A stretch of DNA of 33,507 nt from JBBPYR01 sp038199755 (lineage in GTDB: Bacteria; Chloroflexota; Ktedonobacteria; Ktedonobacterales; Ktedonobacteraceae). The notes under the pieces were generated by a model. The model searched no databases, was not told where the DNA came from, and saw only the letters and a list, made by a program, of their open reading frames with translations. Position 1 is the stretch's first letter. Every line of letters starts with the position of its first letter. Shown in pieces: positions 25,860 through 33,289 of this stretch. A program made the position numbers and the translations under genes. The stretch spans positions 1 to 33,507 of the forward strand of contig JBBPYR010000009.1 of NCBI GenBank assembly GCA_038199755.1, read 5' to 3'.

Positions 25860-27161
25860 TTAGGATTGCCACACGGTGCCAGCCGGAAACGTATGTGTCA
25901 CAAAGGTTTCGGGGTACATTTCAATACTATAGCCCGGAGCAGTCGGTGGCATATAGTGTCCATTGCGAATGACCACTGGATAGAGAAAGTACTCGTGCAG
26001 GTGGTCGACATATTCGACGACACGATCTTGCAACGAGGCACTGACCGCAATGTAATCGAAGATCGAGAGATGCTGCACATATTCGCAGAGGCCAACACCA
26101 CCTGCATGCGGGCACACCGGCACGCCAAATTTCGCGGCCATCAGCAGGATAGCCAGCACTTCGTTGACTCCACCCACGCGGCAAGCATCAACCTGGCAAA
26201 AGCCGATAGCATTGGCTTGCAGTAGTTGCTTGAAAATAATGCGATTTTGTACATGCTCACCCGTTGCCACGCGGATTGGCGCGATAGCTCGTGCAATGGT
26301 GGCATGACCAAGCACATCATCAGGGCTTGTAGGTTCCTCGATCCACCAGGGATTGACGCCAGCAAGCCTACGCATATTGGTAATCGCCTCGTCCACGTTC
26401 CAAAACTGGTTAGCATCAAGCATCAATTTGCAGTCAGGGCCAATCTCATTACGCATCAAACGAGCCCTCCGCACATCATCTTCAATATCCGCACCCACTT
26501 TGACTTTGAAATGGGTCCACCCTTGCGTAACCGCCTCGCGACAGAGTTGGCGCAGCTTCTCATCAGAGTATCCCATCCAGCCCGCGGAAGTGGTGTATGC
26601 AGGGTAGCCATATTGTAGCATCTCGGCTTTCCGTTCGTCTTTGCTGGCCGCATGTTGACGTAACAGGGCCAATGCTTCGGCGGGAGTGAGTGCGTCTACG
26701 ATATAACGAAAATCAATGCAACTCACCAACTGCTCTGGCGTCATGTCGACCAGCAGTTCCCACAGCGGCTTGCCCTCAACTTTGGCGTAGAGGTCCCACA
26801 CGGCATTCACAAGCGCGCCGGTTGCAAGATGGATTGCACCCTTTTCGGGGCCAATCCAGCGCAACTGACTATCCCCGGTAATATGTCGCCAGAACGCCCC
26901 CATATTCGCAGTGAACGACTCCAAGGTGCGCCCAATCACCAGCGGAGCTAATGCCTGGATAGCCGCGATACACACCTCGTTACCACGCCCTATTGTGAAG
27001 GTCAGGCCATGCCCGGCGAAACCATCGGGGCTATCTGTGTAGAGAATGACGTAGGCTGCTGAATAATCAGGATCATGGTTCATGGCGTCAGAACCATCCA
27101 GCGTGCGCGAAGTGGGAAAGCGGACATCATGCGTCTCGACGTGTGTAATCGTAATAGGCAT
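25860..27161 (-). CDS. fucD: L-fuconate dehydratase (enolase superfamily)
   Basis: 433 residues of the mandelate-racemase-type enolase superfamily, L-fuconate dehydratase branch (ENOSF1-like). It dehydrates L-fuconate to 2-keto-3-deoxy-L-fuconate. The active-site set is present: Lys219 and Lys221 (FKVKVG), metal ligands Asp249 (MLDANQ), Glu275 (WWIEEP) and Glu302 (TGEH), and His352 (CPHAGGVGLCE). The N-terminal capping domain shows the family hallmarks FPTSRTLDGSDAMN and GPEKGAIHLATGA. Length and residue spacing fit the family closely, making this the most secure anchor for the pathway. Its ATG overlaps the regulator's TAA (TAATG), so it is translationally coupled. AAGGAG precedes it. Confidence 0.92.
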   Translation of the reverse strand: MPITITHVETHDVRFPTSRTLDGSDAMNHDPDYSAAYVILYTDSPDGFAGHGLTFTIGRGNEVCIAAIQALAPLVIGRTLESFTANMGAFWRHITGDSQLRWIGPEKGAIHLATGALVNAVWDLYAKVEGKPLWELLVDMTPEQLVSCIDFRYIVDALTPAEALALLRQHAASKDERKAEMLQYGYPAYTTSAGWMGYSDEKLRQLCREAVTQGWTHFKVKVGADIEDDVRRARLMRNEIGPDCKLMLDANQFWNVDEAITNMRRLAGVNPWWIEEPTSPDDVLGHATIARAIAPIRVATGEHVQNRIIFKQLLQANAIGFCQVDACRVGGVNEVLAILLMAAKFGVPVCPHAGGVGLCEYVQHLSIFDYIAVSASLQDRVVEYVDHLHEYFLYPVVIRNGHYMPPTAPGYSIEMYPETFVTHTFPAGTVWQS

Positions 27162-27937
27162 TATTGCTCCTTCCTCTGTTCAGGGATCACATCAATGAGC
27201 AAACGGCGTCGTACCTCCTGGCGGTAGGCCGCAAACACTGATTCTATATGGGCTTTTACCGCTTGAGCCGAGTCTTCAGGTTGTCCAGCTTTGATGGCGG
27301 CAAAGACGACCTCGTGCTGCTCAGCGGATGAGAGCAAGGAGCCGGGGGCACCACCCGTCATAATCTTGATAGCCCAACGCTGCAAGTTGAGGATACTAGA
27401 AATCGTCTCGACCAGAAAGGGATTATGGGTAGCCTGCGCAATGGAGAGGTGAAAGGCATCATCAGTTGCGAGAAATAGCTCTACTTCGTCTGCATGTGCA
27501 TGTGCGCGGTTCCTGGCAACGATTTTTTCCAACTCGCGCAGTTCTGCCAGCGTAATATGTTCCGCGGCCAAGCGGGTGGTGAGCATTTCTTGCATGCAGC
27601 GAAAATCAAAAAGGGCCTGGATATGTTCAGGGTCAACGGTCATGGAAAGGTTGATCGCGGGCCTGGCAATCAGAGGCGATTGTCCCGCGACGTAAATGCC
27701 CACACCCTTGCGAGCCGCAATCAATCCTGTAGCAGTCAGGAATTTGACAGCTTCACGTACAATACTGCGGCTGACCCCCAATTGGTCGCCTAACCGTTGT
27801 TCGGTGGGCAAGCGATCCCCCGGTTTCAACCTCGCAGCACTGATAAATTCCACAATCTTCTCAGCCACAATCTCATATTGAGGACGATAAGTGGAGATAC
27901 CAGTTTCCTCATTGGACACTTTTACTTCGTTCTTCAC
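27161..27937 (-). CDS. FadR-subfamily (FCD) GntR transcriptional regulator
   Basis: 258 residues starting at GTG with AGGAG 5 nt upstream. Residues about 20-85 form a GntR winged helix (LKPGDRLPTEQRLGDQLGVSRSIVREAVKFL). Residues about 105-235 form an FCD ligand-binding domain (HxxxxxATHNPFL and the helix with EQHEVVFAAIKAG). It is the first gene of the catabolic operon and faces the sugar transporter across 645 nt, so it most likely represses both until a pathway sugar acid binds. The inducer could be L-fuconate or 2-keto-3-deoxyfuconate (inferred). Two GTAT-NNN-ATAC sites in the divergent region are candidate operators. Confidence 0.9.
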   Translation of the reverse strand: MKNEVKVSNEETGISTYRPQYEIVAEKIVEFISAARLKPGDRLPTEQRLGDQLGVSRSIVREAVKFLTATGLIAARKGVGIYVAGQSPLIARPAINLSMTVDPEHIQALFDFRCMQEMLTTRLAAEHITLAELRELEKIVARNRAHAHADEVELFLATDDAFHLSIAQATHNPFLVETISSILNLQRWAIKIMTGGAPGSLLSSAEQHEVVFAAIKAGQPEDSAQAVKAHIESVFAAYRQEVRRRLLIDVIPEQRKEQ

Positions 27938-27989
27938 ATACTCTCCTGTTGCTATACAACCGAATGCGCCACGCGTTGAGCGTGAAATA

Positions 27990-28013
27990 AGTATATCACA
28001 ACAATGATGTGAT
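27990..28013 (-). promoter_or_regulatory. Possible regulator/catabolic operon promoter with inverted repeat
   Basis: TATACT on the minus strand (27995-27990) is a good -10 about 53 nt before the GTG start; no clear -35. Inverted repeat ATCACA-N7-TGTGAT (27995-28013) covers the spacer and could be a regulator site. Confidence 0.4.
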
Positions 28014-28055
28014 GATGAAATGAGTCATACACTTACGAAAATATTCTTGCGAAGA

Positions 28056-28066
28056 GTATAGCATAC
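28056..28066. promoter_or_regulatory. Candidate GntR operator, GTAT-AGC-ATAC
   Basis: Perfect 4-bp palindrome arms around a 3-nt centre, about 120 nt upstream of the regulator gene. It matches the GTAT-NNN-ATAC pattern of a second site at 28259-28271 and fits the general GT-N-AC symmetry of GntR-family sites. Confidence 0.4.
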
Positions 28067-28147
28067 ATTTTTCTATTTGCAAAGATTGTTCTACCCTCTC
28101 TTTTTCTTGATGAAGCTTGCGAGAGTTTGATAGAGCGTGTTTTGCCC

Positions 28148-28177
28148 TTGACAAAGCTTCTATTGTAATGTTATAAC
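28148..28177 (+). promoter_or_regulatory. Promoter of the sugar ABC transporter operon
   Basis: A perfect TTGACA (28148-28153) is followed after 17 nt by TTATAA or after 18 nt by TATAAC (28172-28177). If used, the transcript has an unusually long leader of about 400 nt before the binding-protein gene. Confidence 0.55.
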
Positions 28178-28257
28178 CTCTTCATGCTTATCTTTCTGCT
28201 TCAACAAGAGAAGTTTTGTACAGAAAGAGGAATGAGCCTCTTCCATTTTATTTAGAA

Positions 28258-28272
28258 ATGTATCATATACAT
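28258..28272. promoter_or_regulatory. Candidate GntR operator, ATGTAT-CAT-ATACAT
   Basis: A 15-bp perfect palindrome with 6-bp arms, containing GTAT-NNN-ATAC. It lies about 80 nt downstream of the predicted transporter promoter, suited to repression by road-block or to a second promoter. Confidence 0.45.
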
Positions 28273-28581
28273 TTTAGTACATCTAGCAAGCAGCACAACG
28301 AGCGTGCTGGATAGGAGCAGATGGCATGAAGTCATCTACACATCTACCAGTGGTGCAATTGCAAGGTATCTTGAAACGATTCTCTGATATCCTAGATAGC
28401 TTGCGTGTTGCTCTTACCTTCCACCTTTCCCTTGCCCAATACAAGTTCCGCGAACACAAACGTACGATTCGCCTTTTTCTTGCCTAAAGAAGAAACACGT
28501 AAAGCGTTCGGCAGATATCTCTATAGCGGATATCTCTCTACAGTTTGCGCATTGGAATCCGACACACGGAGGGAGAAAACC

Positions 28582-29667
28582 ATGACATCGAAGTTTGCAA
28601 ATCTTCTACGCATGCTGGGTGTGCTCGTCGTCGTCGCAACCATCCTGGCGGCGTGCGGCGGTACCGCAGCAGGTACGCCCTCGGGCACCCCATCGACATC
28701 AGGAAGTACGCTCGCACCAGGGGCGAACTTCAAGCTTGGCGTTTCACTGAGCTTCAACAACACCGACTTCTGGACGAACTACATCTCCTATGAGACGAAA
28801 TTTGCCGCCCAGTACAACGCCACCCTGCTCGGACCGCTCGTTGCGGCCAATGACCCAGGGAAGCAGATCACAGACATCCATACGCTCATCCAGGAAGGTG
28901 CCCAGGCACTGATCGTCAACCCGGTGGATAGTGCCGCTATCGCACCCGCGCTCGATTTCGCCGCCAGCAAGAACATTCCTGTGGTCAGCGTGGACGTCGC
29001 ACCAAGCACGGGCAAGGTTTTCATGATCGTGCGCGCCGATAATGTGCAGTATGGTTTGAACTCCTGCAAATTCATCGCCACACACGCAAGCAGTCAAAGC
29101 GGCCACATCGCCATTCTTGAAGGCGATCTTGCCTCTCTCAATGGTAAGGATCGCACAGATGGCTGCAATCAGGTCATCAAGGCGAATTATCCCAACTTCA
29201 AGACCGTCGAGTATGCAACCAAGTGGGATACCCCGACCGCAGTCAACGACGCTAGGACTGCTATCAGTACCTACCCAGACCTGAGAGGTATTTACGTCGA
29301 GTGGGGCGCGCCCGAAGATGGTATTCTTGCGGCAGAGAAGGCCGCTGGCAAGCTTACTGCGGTGGGCAGTGCATCGCACATCGTCCTGATCGGCAATGAC
29401 GGTGTACCACATGAGCATGCACTGATCCGCGCCAACCAACTCGATGGAACTATTTCACAGCCAGCCAACTCCTATGCCCAGTATGCAGTCTTCTATGCGC
29501 GGGCTGCACTCGAAGGGAAGACCTACTCAGCAGGCCAGACCACTGACCACAGCAGCACCATCGTCTCCCTGCAAGGCAACCTGGAAGACGCGCTACCAGC
29601 ACCTATTGTAGACAAAACCAATGTCGATGACCCAAATCTTTGGGGCAACGCGAAATCCGGTTCTTAA
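28582..29667 (+). CDS. Sugar ABC transporter substrate-binding lipoprotein (ribose/xylose-type)
   Basis: 361-residue exported binding protein. ATG 28582 has GGAGGGAG 6 nt upstream. An in-frame extension to 28405 precedes the signal peptide and is rejected. The lipobox is LAAC (Cys25), followed by a Gly/Thr/Ser/Pro-rich linker. The mature protein has the periplasmic-binding type I fold: KLGVSLSFNNTDFW, DIHTLIQEGAQALIVNPVDSAAI, IPVVSVDV, IAILEGDLAS and IVLIGNDGVPHEHALI. It should capture a monosaccharide outside the membrane for the downstream ATPase and permease. L-fucose is the likely ligand given the divergent catabolic operon, but the binding site cannot confirm it. Confidence 0.88.
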   Translation: MTSKFANLLRMLGVLVVVATILAACGGTAAGTPSGTPSTSGSTLAPGANFKLGVSLSFNNTDFWTNYISYETKFAAQYNATLLGPLVAANDPGKQITDIHTLIQEGAQALIVNPVDSAAIAPALDFAASKNIPVVSVDVAPSTGKVFMIVRADNVQYGLNSCKFIATHASSQSGHIAILEGDLASLNGKDRTDGCNQVIKANYPNFKTVEYATKWDTPTAVNDARTAISTYPDLRGIYVEWGAPEDGILAAEKAAGKLTAVGSASHIVLIGNDGVPHEHALIRANQLDGTISQPANSYAQYAVFYARAALEGKTYSAGQTTDHSSTIVSLQGNLEDALPAPIVDKTNVDDPNLWGNAKSGS

Positions 29668-29682
29668 AGCATCGTATTCAGG

Positions 29683-29723
29683 AGCAAGCCATGTGTTGGC
29701 AGATTGCCAACACATGGCTTGCT
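29683..29723 (+). terminator. 19-bp perfect hairpin between binding-protein and ATPase genes
   Basis: Arms 29683-29701 and 29705-29723 are exact around a 3-nt loop, 16 nt after the binding-protein stop, without a T-run. It is placed like the hairpin between ssuA and ssuB, pointing to a common way of keeping binding-protein mRNA abundant. Confidence 0.6.
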
Positions 29724-29762
29724 ATCCGCCATCTGTGAAAACCCGTGAACGGAGAGATCGTG

Positions 29763-31355
29763 ATGGAATCAGTAAATGGTGGAGGTGTGCCAGAATCTAT
29801 GAACGGAGAGCCAGCTACAGCTCGGCTCTCCGTTGGCACGGCGCAGGGCGTCTGGAAAGCCTTTGGCGAAACCCAGGCTCTGCGCGATATCTCACTCGAT
29901 GTGAGAAGCGGCGAATGTCACGCCCTGGTTGGGCGCAACGGTGCCGGAAAATCTACCCTGGTAGCAATCCTCACTGGTCTGGTGCGACCTGACCGAGGCA
30001 TCGTCAAGCTCGGAGATGAGGCCGCACCACCCCTGGCAGATCGCGCCACCTGGCAACGTCTGGTGGCCTGTGTCTATCAAAAGTCGATGGTGGTACCAAC
30101 CCTTACGGTTGCCGAAAACGTCTTTCTCAATCGCACAACAGGGAATAACAACGGGCTCGTCAATTGGCGTGCCATGCGCTCACAGGCCCGCCAGATTATG
30201 CTCGAATGGGGCTTCGACCTGGATGTTAACCGCCTCGCCGGAAACCTGACCGTCGAGCAGCGTCAGGTGGTCGAGATTGCCCGCGCCCTTTCAATCGGTG
30301 CCCGCTTTCTGATCCTCGATGAACCTACGGCATCGCTGGAGAAGGCTGCCATTGAACGCCTCTTTGAGAGTATTCGCAGGCTCAAAAGGAGTGGTGTCGG
30401 TATCCTCTATATCTCTCACCACCTGGAAGAGATCTTTGAGATATGCGATCAAGTTACCGTGCTACGCGATGGCGTGCGCGTGTTGAATACGCCCGTGGGC
30501 GAGATCAAACAGGATCGCCTGATCGAGGCGATGGTGGGAACTGCCCCACAACGTGTGACAGAGATTACAGCACCAGCCCAGATCAGCGCGTCCTCTGTGC
30601 CACGACTCGAAGTTTCACAACTGTACGTTGCGACCAGATTGGGTCCGGTGCAGGATGTGAGCTTTACGGTGAGTGCGGGCGAGTGCGTCGGGCTGGTTGG
30701 GCTGCAAGGCTCTGGCACCGCCACTATTGCGGACGCCATAGTGGGCTTGATCAAACCTGCATCGGGCGAGATCAAGCTGGATGGGAAAGCGATGCCAGTG
30801 GGTAGGGTAGATGAAACGCTCCAACGAGGCGTTACCTATGTGCCAGAAGACCGCCATGCACGCGGCTTCGTTCCTTACCTGGGCGTGGGCGAGAACCTGA
30901 CACTTTCTATCCTCGACCGTCTATCGAATTGGGGTATTGTGTCACGCTCCAAAAACGGCAAGATCGCGGCTGGCTTAGTAGAACAACTGGGAATTGTCAC
31001 CAGTGGCCTCGATCAGCAGGTCGGGCAGTTAAGTGGGGGCAATCAACAGAAGGTGGTGGTTGGGCGAGCACTCGCCCGCCAACCAAAAGTGCTGGTCGTG
31101 GTGACACCCACGGTCGGTGTTGATGTAGCCGCCAAAGAGTCACTCCTGAATGTGATCGATGAGGCACGCATTGGCGGCACCGCGGTGCTTCTGGTTTCAG
31201 ATGACCTGGAAGACCTACGTATCTGCACACGACTGCTCGTCATGGTCAAAGGGAGAGTGGTCAAGGAATACCGTCAACCCCCTTGGAATCGGCATGAGCT
31301 GATCGCTACCGTTGAAGGACTCGTATCAGCCTCCGTGCAAGGGGAAACGGAATAA
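29763..31355 (+). CDS. Sugar ABC transporter duplicated ATP-binding protein (RbsA/XylG-like)
   Basis: 530 residues from ATG 29763 (GGAGAG 6 nt upstream; a GTG 18 nt earlier is less likely). Two ABC domains are fused as in RbsA. The first is complete: Walker A GRNGAGKST (57-65), the degenerate RbsA-type signature LTVEQRQVVEIAR, Walker B FLILDEP (Asp186, Glu187) and YISHHLEE. The second has the signature LSGGNQQ (423-429) but a degraded Walker A (GLQGSGTAT) and reads VLVVVTPTVGVDV where DEP should be, so Mg-binding Asp and catalytic Glu are both gone. Family members already have an atypical second Walker A, but loss of Walker B is notable. Energy would come from site one. Confidence 0.88.
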   Translation: MESVNGGGVPESMNGEPATARLSVGTAQGVWKAFGETQALRDISLDVRSGECHALVGRNGAGKSTLVAILTGLVRPDRGIVKLGDEAAPPLADRATWQRLVACVYQKSMVVPTLTVAENVFLNRTTGNNNGLVNWRAMRSQARQIMLEWGFDLDVNRLAGNLTVEQRQVVEIARALSIGARFLILDEPTASLEKAAIERLFESIRRLKRSGVGILYISHHLEEIFEICDQVTVLRDGVRVLNTPVGEIKQDRLIEAMVGTAPQRVTEITAPAQISASSVPRLEVSQLYVATRLGPVQDVSFTVSAGECVGLVGLQGSGTATIADAIVGLIKPASGEIKLDGKAMPVGRVDETLQRGVTYVPEDRHARGFVPYLGVGENLTLSILDRLSNWGIVSRSKNGKIAAGLVEQLGIVTSGLDQQVGQLSGGNQQKVVVGRALARQPKVLVVVTPTVGVDVAAKESLLNVIDEARIGGTAVLLVSDDLEDLRICTRLLVMVKGRVVKEYRQPPWNRHELIATVEGLVSASVQGETE

Positions 31356-31371
31356 TAAGGAGATTATCAGC

Positions 31372-32409
31372 ATGAGTAAGTCAGCAGTAGAGCGTCCGGT
31401 CGATCAGGGAGAGCAGACGATTGCCGGAACGCTGCGACACCAAAGTCGGCGCATTATAGGTAACTGGCTGCGCGAACTGGCTCTGGTACCAATCATCGTT
31501 CTCCTCCTCATCGTAGGTACCTTTGTGAGCCCAGCCTTCCTGACGGCGAATAACTTCATCAATGTCGCACAAAACTCTGCGGCGTTAGGTGCCGTTGTGG
31601 TAGCAGAGTCATTAATTCTGCTGACTGGCAAATTTGATCTGTCCTTGCAATCGACCTATGGTCTGGCACCGATGGTGGGCGCGTGGCTCATCGTCTCAAA
31701 GGATGGCCAGGGCTTGGGCACGAATTGGGATCCATTCGTCGGTATCGCGATTGTTCTGCTGGTCGGACTTATTGTCGGCACGATTAACGGCTTCCTGGTC
31801 GTCAAGCTAGGCTTCAATGCCTTTATCTTCACGCTGGCCATGCTGATCTTGCTGGCAGGCATTCAGGTAGGCATTGTGAGTGGGCGCACCATTTACCGCC
31901 TGCCCGATGCATTCACCTATATAGGTTCACAGTACTTTCTCAATATACCGGTTTCCGTCTGGGTCACGGGGATCATCTTTTTGCTCGCATCACTCTTCCT
32001 AAGGTATCACCGCATTGGGCGCGCCATCTACGCCATTGGCGGCAACACGGAGGCGGCGAAAGCGGCAGGCATTCCCGTGGACCGCATTCGCATCGGCGTT
32101 TTCATCGTCGCCAGCATCCTAGCTGCCCTCGCGGGTCTTATGACGGCGGGGCAGGTGGTCGCGGTCACTGCTAGCCAAGGCAACAACCTGATCTTCTCAG
32201 TCTATGCCGCTGCCGTAATTGGTGGCATCTCCCTCGATGGTGGTCGCGGACGCATGGTTGGTGCCCTCACCGGCGTCATCCTGCTAGCACTCGTCACCAA
32301 CATCCTGATCCTTTCGCAGATCCAAACATTCTGGATCGACGCCGCCACCGGCCTAATCATTCTGATCGCCCTCGGCATCGCCCGTTTAATCGGCACTGAA
32401 AGTGCGTAG
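31372..32409 (+). CDS. Sugar ABC transporter permease (RbsC/XylH-like)
   Basis: 345 residues; ATG 31372 is chosen because AAGGAG lies 9 nt upstream. Starting at 31312 would overlap the ATPase by 44 nt. About ten hydrophobic helices are visible, with family motifs SPAFLTANNFINVAQNSA, ESLILLTGKFDLSLQS, GTINGFLVVKLGFNAFIFTLAM and the cytoplasmic loop IGRAIYAIGGNTEAAKAAGIPVDRI (coupling helix). It forms the membrane channel for the sugar importer. The final codons (IARLIGTESA) lie in a segment repeated 817 nt downstream beyond the vapBC module, so the gene's 3' end may come from an inserted element. Confidence 0.9.
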   Translation: MSKSAVERPVDQGEQTIAGTLRHQSRRIIGNWLRELALVPIIVLLLIVGTFVSPAFLTANNFINVAQNSAALGAVVVAESLILLTGKFDLSLQSTYGLAPMVGAWLIVSKDGQGLGTNWDPFVGIAIVLLVGLIVGTINGFLVVKLGFNAFIFTLAMLILLAGIQVGIVSGRTIYRLPDAFTYIGSQYFLNIPVSVWVTGIIFLLASLFLRYHRIGRAIYAIGGNTEAAKAAGIPVDRIRIGVFIVASILAALAGLMTAGQVVAVTASQGNNLIFSVYAAAVIGGISLDGGRGRMVGALTGVILLALVTNILILSQIQTFWIDAATGLIILIALGIARLIGTESA

Positions 32410-32467
32410 TAGGGTGTGGGCCTGATCTCAACAAGCATAGCAGGCGGCACGTGCCGCCTGCTATGCT
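32377..32467 (+). repeat. Left copy of duplicated permease 3' end plus palindrome (attL-like)
   Basis: The last 11 codons of the permease including the stop, about 24 nt of spacer and a 34-bp palindrome recur at 33194-33289. Similarity stops abruptly at ATCGCCCG on the left and at the palindrome end on the right. The two copies enclose vapBC. Confidence 0.8.
32434..32467. terminator. 34-bp perfect palindrome after the permease gene
   Basis: 17-bp arms meet with no loop. The central AGCAGGCGGCAC and its complement are shared with the palindrome at 33256-33289, while the outer four or five bases differ in a compensated way. Confidence 0.7.
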
Positions 32468-32469
32468 CT

Positions 32470-32499
32470 ATAACATTTATCGCTAGAATGTATTATAAT
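32470..32499 (+). promoter_or_regulatory. Promoter of the vapBC module
   Basis: A perfect TATAAT (32494-32499) lies 21 nt before the antitoxin start. ATAACA at 32470-32475 is a weak -35 at 18-nt spacing. The module thus has its own promoter just after the permease hairpin. Confidence 0.5.
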
Positions 32500-32520
32500 G
32501 ACTTCACGGAGGCAAGAAGC

Positions 32521-32742
32521 ATGGAATTGATTCGTAAACAAACATATATAACACCAGCTCAAGACAGGGCAGTGAAACGCTTAGCTCAACAGCAAGGTAT
32601 GACAGAAGCCGAGGTACTACGAAAAGCACTGGACCTCTTGCTTGCCAGAGAGGGCATCGGGGAAAACGAGGACCCCTTTGCCGACTTCATTGGTTTGTTC
32701 TCAGGACCTGCTGAGGTAGATCATGATGACATCTATGGCTGA
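32521..32742 (+). CDS. vapB: VapB-like ribbon-helix-helix antitoxin
   Basis: 73 residues from ATG 32521, with GGAGG 8 nt upstream. The N-terminal 45 residues show a ribbon-helix-helix pattern (RKQTYITPAQDRAVKRLAQQQG, then EAEVLRKALDLLL) that would bind its own promoter. The acidic tail (ENEDPFADFIGLF to DHDDIYG) is the kind that wraps a PIN toxin. Its stop overlaps the toxin start region, as expected for a coupled antitoxin-first pair. Confidence 0.82.
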   Translation: MELIRKQTYITPAQDRAVKRLAQQQGMTEAEVLRKALDLLLAREGIGENEDPFADFIGLFSGPAEVDHDDIYG

Positions 32743-33184
32743 TATCAGACATGTGTTCGTTGACACCTCTGCTTGGATCGATTTGATGAACAGCAATGAA
32801 AGTCACCACAATGCCGCCGTCATCTTTCATAAAAGCCTCAACCCCTTGACTCTTCGTATCACGAGTTGGGGAATAGTGTCGGAGACATTTACTTGGATTC
32901 GTTATCACATTGGGGCTAGGGAAGCTTCAAGATGGCTCACAGCGAAGGATACAATGGAAAACCAAGGCTTCCTTGAGATAATATATCCAGATGCTCTAAT
33001 GGAAGTCAGAGTTCGAAAGGTGATTGCTCGCTATCAAGATCAAAAACTCTCCTATGTAGATGCTTTCTCCATTGCATTGATTCAGTCTCGACCCGACATC
33101 GATGCTATATTTGCCTTCGATCATCATATGGCACTTGCAGGCATACCAGTTCTGCCAGGTCTCCTCGATAAGGACAAGCGGTAA
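32723..33184 (+). CDS. vapC: VapC-like PIN-domain ribonuclease toxin
   Basis: 153 residues. ATGs at 32723 and 32726 are served by GAGG at 32713-32716, and ATG 32735 is also possible, so the start is uncertain by four codons. PIN-domain acidic residues are in place: the Asp of VFVDTSAWIDLM, the Glu of IVSETFTW, the Asp of LSYVDAFSIAL and the Asp of FAFDHHMA. Such toxins cut tRNA or other RNA when freed from the antitoxin. The pair lies between duplicated copies of the permease 3' end and so looks inserted. Confidence 0.85.
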   Translation: MMTSMADIRHVFVDTSAWIDLMNSNESHHNAAVIFHKSLNPLTLRITSWGIVSETFTWIRYHIGAREASRWLTAKDTMENQGFLEIIYPDALMEVRVRKVIARYQDQKLSYVDAFSIALIQSRPDIDAIFAFDHHMALAGIPVLPGLLDKDKR

Positions 33185-33193
33185 AGATTCAGA

Positions 33194-33226
33194 ATCGCCC
33201 GTTTGATTGGCACCGAAAGCGCGTAG
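33194..33226 (+). pseudogene. Remnant of a permease gene 3' end
   Basis: Eleven codons encode exactly the permease C-terminus IARLIGTESA plus stop TAG, 10 nt after the vapC stop. Against the intact permease end (32377-32409) all four base differences are synonymous, so this tail was once part of a selected coding gene. Nothing upstream of it matches the permease. Confidence 0.8.
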
Positions 33227-33255
33227 CGTAGTGTGGGCGTGCCTTCAACAAGAGG

Positions 33256-33289
33256 AGGCTAGCAGGCGGCACGTGCCGCCTGCTAGCCT
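33256..33289. terminator. 34-bp perfect palindrome between vapC remnant region and the convergent gene
   Basis: 17-bp arms, no loop. It touches the TAA of the leftward methyltransferase gene and probably ends transcription from both sides. The core is the same as that of the palindrome at 32434-32467. Confidence 0.7.

Larger units (their letters stand above)
33194..33289 (+). repeat. Right copy of duplicated permease 3' end plus palindrome (attR-like)
   Basis: Matches 32377-32467 with a few substitutions and small indels in the non-coding spacer. The copy ends at the stop codon of the convergent homocysteine S-methyltransferase gene. Confidence 0.8.

Noticed and set aside
28405..28581. N-terminal extension of the sugar-binding lipoprotein
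   Set aside because: It would place about 59 residues before the signal peptide and lipobox; ATG 28582 has GGAGGGAG.
28744..29439. 231-codon open frame on the minus strand
   Set aside because: Antisense to the clear sugar-binding lipoprotein gene and without recognisable motifs.
32377..33289. Insertion sequence or transposon carrying vapBC
   Set aside because: No transposase, no terminal inverted repeats framing the unit, and repeats far longer than a target-site duplication.
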